From Sphaerolaimus hirsutus (lineage: Eukaryota > Nematoda > Chromadorea > Monhysterida > Sphaerolaimidae), in the NCBI GenBank assembly GCA_964036195.1, contig OZ038460.1:11783504-11847503 (forward strand): 64,000 nt of DNA, written 5' to 3'. The translations under genes were made by a program, and so were the position numbers. Positions 1 to 11,233 of this stretch are shown one piece after another; positions within the stretch are counted from its first letter, which is position 1, and each line of letters begins with the position of its first letter. Below the pieces are notes generated by a model. That model did not search any database and was not told the origin of the DNA. It saw nothing but the letters and a program-made list of their open reading frames with translations.

Positions 1-181
1 ACACTTTGCGTCTGAGATTTGAATTGAACTTGACTTGTGTATTTTTTATGCAGGGTTCCACGGTGACGTCTAATGTTACTGAGGTAGGGGAGGTTCAAAT
101 AGATGTTTGGTCCACGAGTTACCCATTTTTTTGGCACAAATGCAACAAGATGTAGCCAAAGCAAGTGCTCAATAAGCTCAC

Positions 182-3100
182 AAAAGCAGCAATGGCTCGG
201 GCATCTCTTCACTAATCCGCAGAAAGCCCGGCTGCTCGTCGCGCCCGATTGCCAGATGTTGTTGATCTTGGCACATGCGCGCTGCACGAAATACAGTCAT
301 CATACAAAAACACCACCGTCATCCAGTCATTGCAAACAACACACAAACAACGAACCCCACAAATCCAGCTGGTGCCTATAATAAGTGAGATAGTGTCGCT
401 TGTTTTCCACGTCGGCGTAGCTGCACTTGTTGCGGCCGTCGCCGAACACGTCGGCAGCCAGTTCTTGCAGCGAGTAGCAAGTGTTATCGGCCGCCCGGCA
501 CACGTACACCTGCGAAATAGACGCCGCGTCACGCTGACAGGATAGATTTCGATCGATCTGTGTGATCGATCACTGTAGGAGGTCGGGTAAATACACGCGG
601 GGTGCGGGTAAATTAATCGGTAAAATGGGAAACGATGGAGGGGTAATGGAGGAATAATTGAACTGAAAAAAGACAATGACAAAGGAAGTACATGTGCACG
701 TGTGGAACCGAAAAAAACCGAGTGCATAATCATAAACGGGCGAGGGCAAAGTAGAGGCAACTGAAGCAAGCATATGGCACCCGAAAGTTGTGTCCAAACC
801 TCCATGCCCGGAGGGTCATCCCCATCGACCAAATCTATTTGAATGCTTGGGCCATGCACCACCAATGTTTGCCTAGTGACACTGGGGCCATCGGTGCAGT
901 CACCACTACCAGAATGCGCACTGCCAGTTGCTCGTTTGCTTGTGAGCTGTTTGGCACTTTTCCAACGGCGCCACAATTTCGCCGGCCATTCCCACGCACC
1001 GTTCGTGGCCCAAGAATTCACGTTGAGTTTTACCTGACATTTGAGAGACTCGATGTACGGCTGCTTGTAGTTATAACAGAACGTGATGATGCATTAATTG
1101 AAATGAAAATGGATTTGCATGCGCCGGGGACACACGACAATGAACATTGTGTTACATGCTCAAACAACAGGGCTCACCCGTACTGGGACAAATCTAAATT
1201 GTACAAGTTTAGGTTACTAGCTTATGGATTAAGTACGATCGAACTGAAAAAATCATCCAGACAAAAATGGTAGTCCATAAGCGATAAAACTCACGACAGT
1301 GTTTTTTCTCGCAGCCGCCCCATCCAAACTAGCGGGCGTTTCATGCAACATGGTTCGCTTGCCGCACAGGCGCTTCTTCGACGGCAGCGGCGACATGTTG
1401 TCGCCCACGACCGTGTACGCCTTGACGAGTCTACCTCTGGCGGCGGCGCTGGGCGCGTCGGCGGCGCCGCAGCGACAGCAAGTGTTCGCGCACACGGGGC
1501 ACGCGTCCGCAGCGCTCGACGTGGACAACTTGCCGCAGCCGGTCACGCTGTGGTAGTGGTGCGTGTGCTGCGGCGCCGTCTGCTCGCGCGTTATGAACAT
1601 TTATGCCCATTGTGTTTTAAGAGTGCACTGGTTCAAAAAGCGATTGCAAAGCAGCTCAACGTTCGTTGTTAGTTCGAGGACAAGCTAGTACATTTGCACG
1701 TGTAATAACGGCTATGCAGAAATGTAACCGTATCCAGAGCGAGCAGCATTTTTTCTATGTATGCTACATGAACAATGACTTCGGCAGGACCTTAATCTGC
1801 ATTGCAAATCGAATACTAACACACACATACTTTCGTAAATTTAGGTCCGTTTCACCGATGTGTGCATGATATGTACCAGCTTGCGTATGCACCTACTGCT
1901 ATATTTAGCTACTTGTGACTATGACTTATTACATAACCATCAGTGTGACATCCCACCGCCTCCTTGGTTTTTGTCGCCAGAAAAAACAACGACCGCCACT
2001 CAAATACGCGATTATTGGGTTGGAAATACATATTTTTATATGGATATTCTATATTTTTCGACTTTCATCAAAAATAGACAAAAATATGTCGACAAACAAA
2101 CTATGTCACTATTATTCTTTAACTTTTGAAATCAATACTCTAAACGACATATAAATACATCCAACCATAGTCTTAAATCTACATAAAAAGGAACACAAAA
2201 AAGTTATAAATACCTTGCGGCCATCCAGATCCATGCGGCCGCGCGGACTGTCAACTAGCAGCTGCGTCTCCAGAAAGATATCCCGATGTTTCTCAGACAG
2301 CACCACTTTGCAAATGCGCTCCTGAATTTTCTTGCTCGCCTCGCCGCGGCACACGCACATGTCGCCCAGGTAAATGAAGAAACTGCAACGGTGTCACACC
2401 GCATCTTGCGTAGCATTTTTTTAGATGCTTGTCGCTTTTTGCTTTGTGCGTAGAGTGGGCTAACAGACAATCGCACAGAACAGTCAGTTACAATGAGACG
2501 TGTAAAATTAAACGATACTGTACCTCTCTGCAAGTTGTAGCGCTCTGCAAGTGCGCTCGTACTGTAAGTATGCACCCCAGCTAGAATTGTAAAAATGCAT
2601 CATTTTTAGAAAGTATAATTAAATATAATCTCAGAAAATCTGTCAAAATGAAAATATTATACAATTAAATCAGTATGATAAAACAGTGGAAATAAAAGAA
2701 AATATTTATGAGTCATTTTCTTCTCATACAGGAAAAACCTGGAGAAAATAAATAAATATAAGATTTTTAAATATTGTATTTTCTAAGATCATATTTTCTG
2801 ATACTGAAAAATATATAAATTTCCTGGATTTTTTCAATGCTAACCCTCGGCCTGGTATGCTTCATATAGAATTAATTATATTTTCATTTTGAGATATTTT
2901 CTCTTTATGGTAATTAGATTTTTTCAAAATCACACATTTTTTCAATGCTGGCATGCATACTCGCAGGGCGCGCAAACTTTCAGTGCAGTCATAATTAGCT
3001 GCAGGCCGCTACTTCTGGCAGAGCGAGTTTACTTGCAGAGAGAGAGAGTTCCGACCAAATCAAACAACGCCACCAAAATTTACCGGCCGTCGCCCTTCTC

Positions 3101-6100
3101 CTTGACTAGCTGCACAAACCGCTCAATGTGCTTTACATCTACATTTTTCTCCAACAACGTGGGATTATTGTGCAAAATGTCCGTCATAGTATCCTCTGCC
3201 ATCACGCCATAGCCAATCTGCTCCTGTATAATGCCGAAATTCTCGGCAATGATGTCCTGATTCTTTCGATAGCCGGCCTGGGGGCAGTCTCAAACTCTGT
3301 ATTGAGCCGTGTAAAATGTCAAGTGTCGTGCAAAGTGTCAAAAGTCACGTAAAATGCCCTGCAAAATGGCAACTCGGTTGCCATTTTGCAGGGCAGCCGG
3401 CAGATTACGTGACATTAGACACTTCGCAAGACACATGACATTTCACAGGGCACTTTACAGGGTCTGGGACTGGCACCTGGGCGACGCGCAGCAGCGTGTA
3501 GGCGAGTCGGAAAGTGAGGCAGAAGCGCTCGTTGCCGGGCAGCATCAAGTCGGCGGGGTCCTTGAAGATGGGCGCCTCGGTGCGCAGCTCGGCGCCGCTC
3601 ATCGGGTCGAAGCCGACGCGCCGCTCGAACGGCGCGCTCAGCAGTCGGATCACCTGCAGTTTACCATGCTATGACCACCTTTCAGGGATTTAGTTGGGGT
3701 GGGGGTTGGAGGGGGGGTTGCAACCCCTGCGGGGGTTCAAATCTACAAAACCCCTGCGACCTTTCGGGGTTCTACAGTGCGACTTCATCGTCAGTTCAGT
3801 GTGGTGTATATGTTTTTATATTTCGTTTTTGAATGATTTCGATACTGATGAACAGGAATTTTCACGCATTGATTGTATGAAATGGGATTTTTTAAGATTA
3901 AATTAAACGAAAAATGACTACCCCCTTGGACAACAAAGATCTAAAGAAAAAACAACCACACAGCGGGACTTATTCAAGAATTTACATTGTTTCAATGAAA
4001 ATGACAACCTGCGCTAGTACACCCTGTTCTCTGAGTAGTTTCTGCCTGTTCCTGTTGCCAGCTTTGAGCTTGATTCGCAGCGCGTCCGTCGTGCTGCCGC
4101 CTTTGCGCTCTGCCGTGAAAAATATGCAGTCGGCCAGAAGATTGTTTATAGATCTGAGCGTTTAAAGAATAAAGATCCACCAATATATGACCGCATATGC
4201 TCGAAATTTGGCCGGGGGTGATTGTTTCATAATGTAAATTTCGAGTATTTTGAGGGGGTATTTCGAGGAGATACGGTATTTAATTCGCGTACGTGTATTT
4301 ATATACATATATACCGTATTATCTCGAAATACCCCCATGGGGGTTTATTATTTCGCCAGCAAAATTTGAGGGGGGGTTAATTCGAGGGGGGTTTATTCGA
4401 GGGGGGGGGGTTTATTTCGTCAGAAATTTTCATAAGAATCGTAGTAAATAGTAGGCATTTACATACCCAAACCAGGTAATAAATGTGTCCAAACAGGATA
4501 TATTTGGACATAAAAACGTAGATAGATACACAAAATGAGGCTGCAATGCAAATGTACAGTAATATACATCATGTACATTGCACACATGACGTATTTATTA
4601 TGTACATGACGTATTTCGAGGGGGGGGGTTTATTATTTCACCAGCCCATTTGGAGGGCGGGATGATTCGAGGTAATACGGTACGTGTATTCACATCCATA
4701 TACAGTGCTTTTTGGCGCTAGCGCCAGCGCCAATGGCGCCATGGCGTGGCCCCTACGAATGGCGACAGCGCCATGGAACATTCAGTCACTCTGTAGGCTA
4801 AATTTGAGGGGGTACTCAGCCCCCCCCCCGTTCGCCGGGCTCCGTAAACAAGCAGCCCCCGCTCAAAAATCCTGGATACTTACTTCCCTGGTCAAAAGTG
4901 ATATCGTTCGAACCCAAAATGGTCAGTCAAACAACTCTCGACCAACCCTCTCTCGTGGTAAATGGCGTGCGCCTTGTCGATCTTCTGTATCTTGTCGACG
5001 AAGCCGCGCAGCTTGGCCTGCGCATCGTTGGCGAAGTCCAGGTCGCGCACCTCGTCCGGCTGCACGGGCAGCACGGCGAACACGTCCCGGTCTTGCTTCG
5101 CCTCCGTGCACGACAGCTGCGCGCATTGACTGGAGGTTCGCGTGTGAACGAGAATCGTCAAACTACTCATTGGCGCACCGTAAAAATACGCATCTAGTGG
5201 AATTACGCTGTTTACTGGAATGAACGTCCTAATAGTTGATGGGGATTCAAATTATATCATTCTAGTAAACTCAAATGCGTTCAATGCTGAATTATAAATC
5301 TTCGACATTCTGGTCGAAAACTGTGTGTGGGATCACATTACGAACCTCATACCAGCCGGGCTCCCGGAACGCCTTGGAATGATAGCATACTTTGTCATCT
5401 TTGTGCACCCAAAAGTACGGCACCCCACTGAGAGCGTCGGTGGCGGGCACGAAACGCAAACGCGCGTGCGACTTGTGCGGAATCGGCGAGTCCGGTCTGT
5501 AAAATACATGAGGCGTCTAATTCTAAAAGTCGACAAGTCCACCAAATGCGATTTTGAGTAAAGCGCATTTTAAGTTTCAGACCCAATTCCAGGCCCGTGG
5601 TGTGCGTCTAATTTGGCTCTCTCATGTTTTCCATTAAGTTCCATATGTTGACAATAAAGCGTCAAATTTTCAGCCCCTAATCTCAACCTATATGTGAAAA
5701 ATGGGGTGTCCATAAAATTTCATTTGGTCAGAGCAAAGTTGTTTCGGGGAGGGAAATGTCGACTTGTCGACTTCTTGCACTCGAGAACATTTTTGTTCCC
5801 AGGGAAGATTGGGATGCCTTATGGGAATATTATGGACTTGTCGCCTTTTAGAAATCGGTGTCCACAGTGGACTTATCACATTTCTTGCGTTTTTTTTCCC
5901 ATAAAAAAGGATGAGGATGATGGACTTGTCGACTTTTAGCCCAAACTTTTTGCATTTTCCCAAAAAAAAATGTCAAATTTGGCACTTTGCCATGGCTAGG
6001 GCCCATTCCGCACCAAAGCCCATTCCGCATGTAGACCCATTATAGACACATTATGCCTGCAGGAGAAAGAAAGGGGGGTGGGTAACACCACCCCAAACCG

Positions 6101-9100
6101 CCCAGCTATCTATCAATCCATGGCGCAAATTTTTTTGGCTACATTCCCCTGAACACCCCCCACCCGCAGATTGCTTAACTATCTAGCTATCTGGAGCGCT
6201 TTTGAGCAATTTTACCCAAATTTTCACCAAAATTCCCTAAGTTTCATACTTCTTATAGATTTTCACCGTCTAAATAACTAGGTCATGAGTTTTATTACCT
6301 ATTTTCAACATGCCAGGTATAATTAAAATGTGTTTCGGGTCAACATGCGGGATGGGTTTACATGCGGAATAGTGCACTGCCCTTTGCCATATGGGCATGA
6401 GGTCAAAAAATTTATGGAAAATTATGAAAAATGTGCAGAAGTAGCCCCAGATGACGTTGTCGGACCTAACTCGAAATTTTCATATTTTGGACTTTTAGAA
6501 TTGGACGCCTCATATGTATTCACAATCGATTGACATTCACATTTTACAACAAGAAAAAAGTAAAATAAGTCGAAAACGCACTTGACTCCGGTGCAAGGGT
6601 CCAACTGGAACAGGGTTCTCGTTTGAAACCTCTCGTCGGCGTTGTCGACTAGCAAACTGGTCAATTTATACCTGGCCACCTTCGTGTCGCTGGCGAAGTG
6701 CACCGTGTGGGTGCGGCTGGCCTCCGAAATCTTGGGGGGCCTGGCGCGCGACGGCTTCTTCTCCACGTCCGGCAGCTTCGCGTCGAAGTTGACAATCGTG
6801 CTGCTCGTGGGGGCTGAGGTCGCGTCGCAGTCGAGTTCCGAAACTTCTGGCTGCACGCGGAGCAGAGTATATGGCAGATTTTAGAGTTTAAGGGCCCCCG
6901 CACACTAGTTGACATCAAAATTGGTGTCAACTCAATTGTGGTTAGTCATGTGACCTTCGTGATAGAGCATACTTAATTTTATATCGTGACACTTTATTTT
7001 CATTATGTTAGGTGTGATGCTTTAAAAAAGCTTTTGCTTTATTTAGTTGACATTTATTTGCTTTTTTTTAGTGGAGATACAGTTGACATTTATTCGCTAT
7101 ATTTAGCTGACATCCAGTTGACATTTATTTGCCATGTCAACTACGTAGTGTGTGTGGGCCCATCCATAGAAACACAGAATCGAAAGTACCTCAACGGCGA
7201 GATATCTGTCGCTGGCCAAGTGTTTGAACCTATAAAGTTCCCTCCACGCACCGGCGCCACCCCTGCACGCATCCGGCCCTTGGTCCACTTGTACCTTGAC
7301 AGAAACGAGAATGTGAAACAGAAATACAAGTAAAAAATAGACAGCTGCTATGAATGTACACTACAGTGACACGACGCACCAGTGAGGTTCAAACAGGATT
7401 GACTTTTGGGGATCGGTTATTTTAGTTTTTAGGACCGGGATCGAGATTGGGGTCTTGGGACCCGGATCGGGATTGGTTTTGAGATTTCGGGATCGGGATT
7501 GGCATTTTTTTCGGGATCGCGATTATATTATTTTTCGGGATCGGGACTGGGTTTTGAAAATTTTTGGGGCCGGGATCGGTATTGTTTTTGTGACGGGATC
7601 GGGACCGCAAAAACCCGAAAATTTTCGGGATTCGGAATCGGGATCGGGATCGCGTTTGAACCCTACGCACCAGTCTCTACATTTTTCAGCTGTCCCTTCG
7701 TTTAAAAAATAAACAATCTAAAAAATAATCTTCCCCTGCCCACCTCCCAGAGGGCTTTGCTGCTGGTGGCCTCGGCGGCGGTGACGCGCGCCGTCATGCG
7801 CAGAAAGACTAGCTGGTGCTCGGGCGACTGCTCGGGCGGGTGGTCCAGCGTGAGGAACATCTGCGACTCGGAGTGGAAAAAGCGCACCACGTCGCCCTGC
7901 GAGAGTTTTGGGCGACCAGTTATTCTGAAGTTACCTTGCCTGGCGTTTTTGAGCGACAAAACCGACTGATTTGAGAATTTCCGGCGACGTTTCGCCGTAT
8001 TGCAGATAGAGCAGCACCTGCCAGCTGGTCGACTCGTTCTGGCAGTTCACCTAAAAAAAACGAACAATAATCAGCATAATGCAAATGAAAAAAACCCTAG
8101 GGGGTTTATTTTTTCATCGTGGAAATTTTGAGGGGGTATTTCGATGGGGCGGGTTTTCGGGGAAAAACGGCTAACCTCAGCGGCATTATCGAGATCCGTG
8201 TGTGTCATATTGCTCATGTGCAGCTGGTACTTGTTGCTGTGCGCTGCTGTATGAAAATTAAGACGTTTATACGAATGCTGAATTGCTACACATGTTCATA
8301 AAGATCTTGTGAACTCAACAACACACAACACAACACAAATGCAAAAATTAACACCTGCGGCGGGGCCTGTCACAGCGGCGCCGGTCGGACCAGCGCAATG
8401 TAGTGGTACAAAGCGGACGCGCCAGTTGACCATCACTTTGTCGCCCACGTCCCAGTATCTGCAATGCCGTGGTACTAAATTTAACATTGAGCTGACCGCA
8501 GTCTTTGCAGACAGTGTTACCATAATTCTGTGAATAAAGTCATGTGTTCATCTCTGTGCTAAACCATCACTCTAGTGAGATGGTGCCATGAAAAATACAA
8601 AAATGGCTATCAAGTTTTTAGGTACAACATTTTTTGTGCGGTCCGTGGACAGATCAAGCCAGTTGACTGACCGCCATTATATTTCATCCTACATCATGAT
8701 CAGTAAACATTTGGAGATTAATTTTTGGATAGACAAAGCTGTCAAATGTTTGAGTGAAAGAATCAATACTTTTCCCATCAAGACGATCATCAGCTGTTTA
8801 GAGCTAGAGCAGCATCACGTAGCTCAACCATCTGTACAATAACGGGCAGCACTCACCTGAAAACTGGTTCAACCACAAACTGGCTGCCCTCGTTGCCGGC
8901 CTTGTCCAACCAGACGCGCATGGCGTTCGTCTCCAGGCCGGCCGGCTTCCGTCGGTCCATGGTCACGTACCGCGCCGACTTCACGTGCAGCAGCTGCGGT
9001 GGAGTGGGTAAATGCACAGGAAACTCTCTAGACAACGACCATTGCAACAGGATGGGTGGTACATACCTGCACAGTGTCGCCGTATCTGACTTCCTGGCCG

Positions 9101-10086
9101 AGCAGGCGCTTGAACTCGACGTCATTCTGTTCCCTCTCTTTGTCCGCGGCGATCTGAGACGGGATCAGATGCGATAATGGCGGCCCGCACACTGGTTGAC
9201 ACTCGTGTGTCAACTGGTCTGTGTCAACTCAGATTTCGGCTTCACGTGGCGCAGAGCGATCTCCTAATGCACATGATGCAATGGTGAAAAATAAATATTA
9301 CGGCAAGTGCATTGGAAGATCGTACTGCGACACGTGATACCGAAATATGAGTTGACACAGATCATTTGACACAGATCAGTTGACACACGTGTGTGAACTA
9401 GTGTGTGGGCCGCCAATAGAACACAACACGTTGAAAATTACTACACATCAGCATGACTACGGTTCTCAGACGGATATATCGCCATTGCTTTGTCAAAACG
9501 CTTCAAATACCAAAAAGCGCGAAAATCACGGCCAAAACAGGTCGCACCTCCATTCTCCTTCTCATGTTCTCATCAACGTGGATGCTGGCGGCGCGGCCCG
9601 GCGCCGTGGCCGACTGCGCGCACTCGTTCCAATACGCCTTCTGGGCCGTGTACCGATTGGTCGGACACACGCGGAATAAACAATCTGCGCGTGCAAAATG
9701 GCGTACCACTCCCAGACCCAGACCATGTAAAAGACTCTATAAAATGTCATGTGTCGACCCTGTAATGTGTCATGTGTACCCAGATCTTATTGTATCATAT
9801 CACATTTTTTTTTGAGTTCCCACAGGTCGCCGAGACACCCTAAAAAAGTGCAAAAGCGCGAACCCCTGAATCTAGTAGGCGGATTGGTGGGCGAGAAGCC
9901 CCTGGCGGCGGACACGATGCACTTGTCGTCGACCATGCCGACGCTCTGCAGGAAGCCCTGGCCCTCGTCGTGCTTGTGCGCGTACAGGGAGACCACGTCG
10001 CCGACGTGCAGCGCGTGGTGGCTGCCCGAGCCGGCCGAGCCGGACGCGCCCGCCGTGATCGACAGCGACGTGCCGAAGTCGCGCAT
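182..10086 (-). CDS. ITPR: Inositol 1,4,5-trisphosphate receptor, N-terminal ~970 residues (3' part off window)
   Basis: IP3-gated Ca2+ release channel of the ER. Exons 5' to 3': 10086-9864, 9684-9548, 9153-9067, 8993-8857, 8458-8355, 8246-8176, 8050-7967, 7896-7744, 7294-7190, 6850-6582, 5496-5346, 5116-4947, 4153-4009, 3653-3477, 3277-3084, 2382-2214, 1579-1295, 509-356, 281-182; all junction phases agree and no frame is broken. The ATG at 10086 starts the suppressor domain ([29 protein letters not shown] across the first junction). MIR repeats follow ([48 protein letters not shown]), then the IP3-binding core with [10 protein letters not shown] and YRKNQ, the basic and Tyr residues known to hold IP3, then RIH/ARM repeats ending at LDLWARMC. 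Two oddities: a 95-residue Cys-containing exon (1579-1295) with no match in the vertebrate protein, and RMTAR where vertebrates have RTTGR in the ligand loop. The donor of the 8050-7967 exon (GTCGGT) is weak. Ryanodine receptor is excluded by the suppressor-domain start and spacing. Confidence 0.95.
3278..3476 (-). mobile_element. Introner-like element forming a complete ITPR intron
   Basis: The 199-bp intron between the exons ending at 3477 and starting at 3277 is one inverted-repeat element from splice site to splice site. On the minus strand it begins GTGCCAGTCCCAGACCCTG and ends GAGACTGCCCCCAG. The inner repeats (TGTAAAGTG, AATGTCA, TGTC) are complementary between the halves, and a perfect short hairpin (CCCTGCAAAATGGCA and its complement) lies in the middle. 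The exons on both sides join in phase with conserved protein sequence (VAQ then AGYRKNQ). Related copies are at 15191-15389, 28355-28524, 44898-45059 and 58054-58499. Confidence 0.85.
4195..4682. mobile_element. MITE copies of the TACCGTATTTCCTCGAAATA family
   Basis: A complete copy runs from about 4312 (TACCGTATTATCTCGAAA) to 4682 (TTCGAGGTAATACGGTA). Just left of it, 4195-4278 is a truncated copy ending GTATTTCGAGGAGATACGGT. The arms carry long G-runs alternating with TTTATTATTTCG. No coding capacity. It lies in an ITPR intron. Confidence 0.7.
4684..4892. mobile_element. Truncated hAT-type MITE (GGCGCC-rich, ends AATCCTGGATAC..CCCTG)
   Basis: The GGCGC/GCGCC palindromic stretch (4713-4780) is followed by GGGGGTACTCAGCCCCCC, GTTCGCCGGGCTCCGTAAAC, and a terminus of the form AAAAATCCTGGATAC...CCCTG. 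These match the right half of the full copy at 10598-10973. The left half is missing. It ends a few tens of bases before the ITPR exon at 4947. Confidence 0.6.
5507..6513. mobile_element. ~1 kb inverted-repeat element filling most of an ITPR intron
   Basis: The left terminus carries GAGGCGTCTAATTCTAAAAG and the right terminus carries its near-complement TTTTAGAATTGGACGCCTC. Together they span most of the intron 5497-6581. The interior repeats GGACTTGTCGAC...TTAGAAATCGGTGT and is partly duplicated in inverted orientation. No transposase is visible. A shortened relative lies in AHR intron 3 (31985-32287). In both genes a terminus sits immediately upstream of the 3' splice site. Confidence 0.65.
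6892..7161. mobile_element. PIF/Harbinger-related MITE
   Basis: It starts GGGCCCCCGCACACTAGTTG and ends GTAGTGTGTGTGGGCCC. Subterminal TGTCAACT/AGTTGACA motifs match the autonomous-type element at 12885-16893. About 270 bp with no coding capacity. It lies in an ITPR intron about 30 bp upstream (in gene direction) of the exon starting at 7294. Confidence 0.75.
7402..7662. repeat. GGGATCGGGATT-type degenerate tandem repeat
   Basis: About 260 bp of diverged GGGATCGGGATT units, flanked by GGTTCAAACAGGATTGA and CGTTTGAACCC. The complementary motif (CCCGATCCCGA) recurs at 10165-10257, so this is a dispersed repeat and not a unique microsatellite. ORFs across it have Arg/Gly/Ser/Asp repeat composition and are not genes. 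Confidence 0.7.
8093..8172. mobile_element. Fragment of the CGAAATACCCC MITE family
   Basis: Carries GGGGGTTTATTTTTTCAT and GAGGGGGTATTTCGAT, the G-rich arm of that family. It lies next to the ITPR exon 8176-8246 and supplies sequence downstream of its 5' splice site. Only one arm is present. Confidence 0.5.
9179..9414. mobile_element. PIF/Harbinger MITE with AAT target duplication
   Basis: Termini GGCGGCCCGCACACTGGTTG and ACTAGTGTGTGGGCCGCC, each flanked by AAT. The interior is palindromic, with GTTGACAC/GTGTCAAC repeated near both ends and GGCTTCACGTG/CACGTG further in. 236 bp. Close relatives are at 32831-33022 and 34808-35015. Confidence 0.85.
9700..9816 (-). mobile_element. Degenerate introner-family arm in ITPR intron 1
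   Basis: On the minus strand, ITPR intron 1 ends with ACATGGTCTGGGTCTGGGAG preceded by TTACAGGGTC and ATGACATTTTA, the 3' arm pattern of the introner family. The plus-strand part CCAGATCTTATTGTATCA also matches the interior of the copy at 58054-58499. The 5' arm is not recognisable, so this is a decayed or partial copy. Confidence 0.45.
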
Positions 10087-10164
10087 GGCGCACGTCGACC
10101 AGCTGGCTGCGAGGGGGCCGGTCTAGATCGAAGATCTATAAGGATTACATTTTTGTAAATGCTT

Positions 10165-10257
10165 GGGGTTGGGGTTCGAACGGGATCCCCGAGCCCGAAT
10201 CCCGATTATTTTCAGGATTCAACGATCCCGATCCCGACAAGTCAATCCCGTTAAATA
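10165..10257. repeat. GGGATC/GATCCC dispersed repeat upstream of ITPR
   Basis: GTTCGAACGGGATCCCCG, then CGATCCCGATCCCGACAAG: a short copy of the repeat at 7402-7662 in the opposite orientation, about 80 bp upstream of the ITPR start codon. I see no recognisable core promoter in it. 10258-10597 has no gene; 10261-10275 holds only a TAGGGTTGG end of the hAT MITE family. Confidence 0.55.
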
Positions 10258-10597
10258 ACTCTAGGGTTGGAAAAACAACGCTTTTAAGTTAATATGGAGT
10301 TGATATTTATCTATTTTCAGAAACCGCCAAGAATGCGTCAAAAATAACTTATGTCTTAATCGATATCACGTGACTTATGAATGCACTTTCACAAAAAGGA
10401 ACATATTTACAGGGGTGGGCATCTTCAGTTATCACTGGAAATCGCAATAGCTTGAGCTACGGTCGAGCTATCACAATAAAATTTGAACACAATATAGTAG
10501 ACCCCATATTCTGATATTTGCAACCCAAACGGCCACATTTTGGGTCAGTTGTGGAACACAGTTCATTTAATGACTTGGTGTCACTTAAAGACTCAAG

Positions 10598-10973
10598 CAG
10601 GGCCGTATCCAGGGGGGGCGGGGGGGAGGGGCTGCAGCCCCCCCCCTTCCCGGAGCGAGACCAGAAAGTCACCGGAAAATGCGACTTTTTCAATATCAGC
10701 GTAAAAAATTTTGCGCGCAAGCGCGCATTCTTCACCAGACAAGGTATTATCATCAGATTTGCTTCATGTGACCGCAAATCGTTATAAATACACTCAATTT
10801 TTTTGCTTTTTGCTGTTTTGTATGTATCTTTACATACATATACAGCGTTCCATGGCGCTGGCGCCTACTCATGGCGCCATTTCGCCACTATGTAGCAAAA
10901 ATTTTAGGGCCCCCCCTCGCCGGCCTCCGTGAACAAGCAGCCCCCCCGCTCAAAAATCCTGGATACGTCCCTG
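10598..10973. mobile_element. hAT-type MITE with exact 8-bp target duplication
   Basis: Bounded by CAGGGCCGTATCCAGG and CCTGGATACGTCCCTG and flanked on both sides by GACTCAAG (10590-10597 and 10974-10981). An 8-bp duplication with CAGGG termini is diagnostic of hAT transposition. The interior has a G-run then C-run next to CTGCAG, a GCGCGCAAGCGCGC palindrome and a GGCGCTGGCGCC segment. 376 bp, no transposase. Confidence 0.9.
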
Positions 10974-11233
10974 GACTCAAGTTTCACAATTTTGATTTTA
11001 TAAACGATGGTGTCATGATGGAGTGTTTCCTTCAAAAAAGCATAGTATACGGTCGCGGAGTATACCTAAATACCTAGCAACTGAACAAAACGACCAGTAA
11101 AAAGCAACTGCGAAAAGCTTCGGTGCGCAGTCTCGTATTTGTGTGCAAATGATCTAATCCGAGGTCTACCACCTACACACTTTCAAAACTACCTAATTTT
11201 GCCGGGGGCTCAGTTTTAACGAATAGCGACACC

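Noticed and set aside
212-1021. 269-codon minus-strand open frame
   Set aside because: It crosses ITPR exon-intron boundaries in the wrong frame; the phase-consistent ITPR exons 182-281 and 356-509 explain the region.
7422-7712. Arg/Asp/Gly-repeat proteins on both strands
   Set aside because: Translation of the GGGATC-type tandem repeat, not genes.
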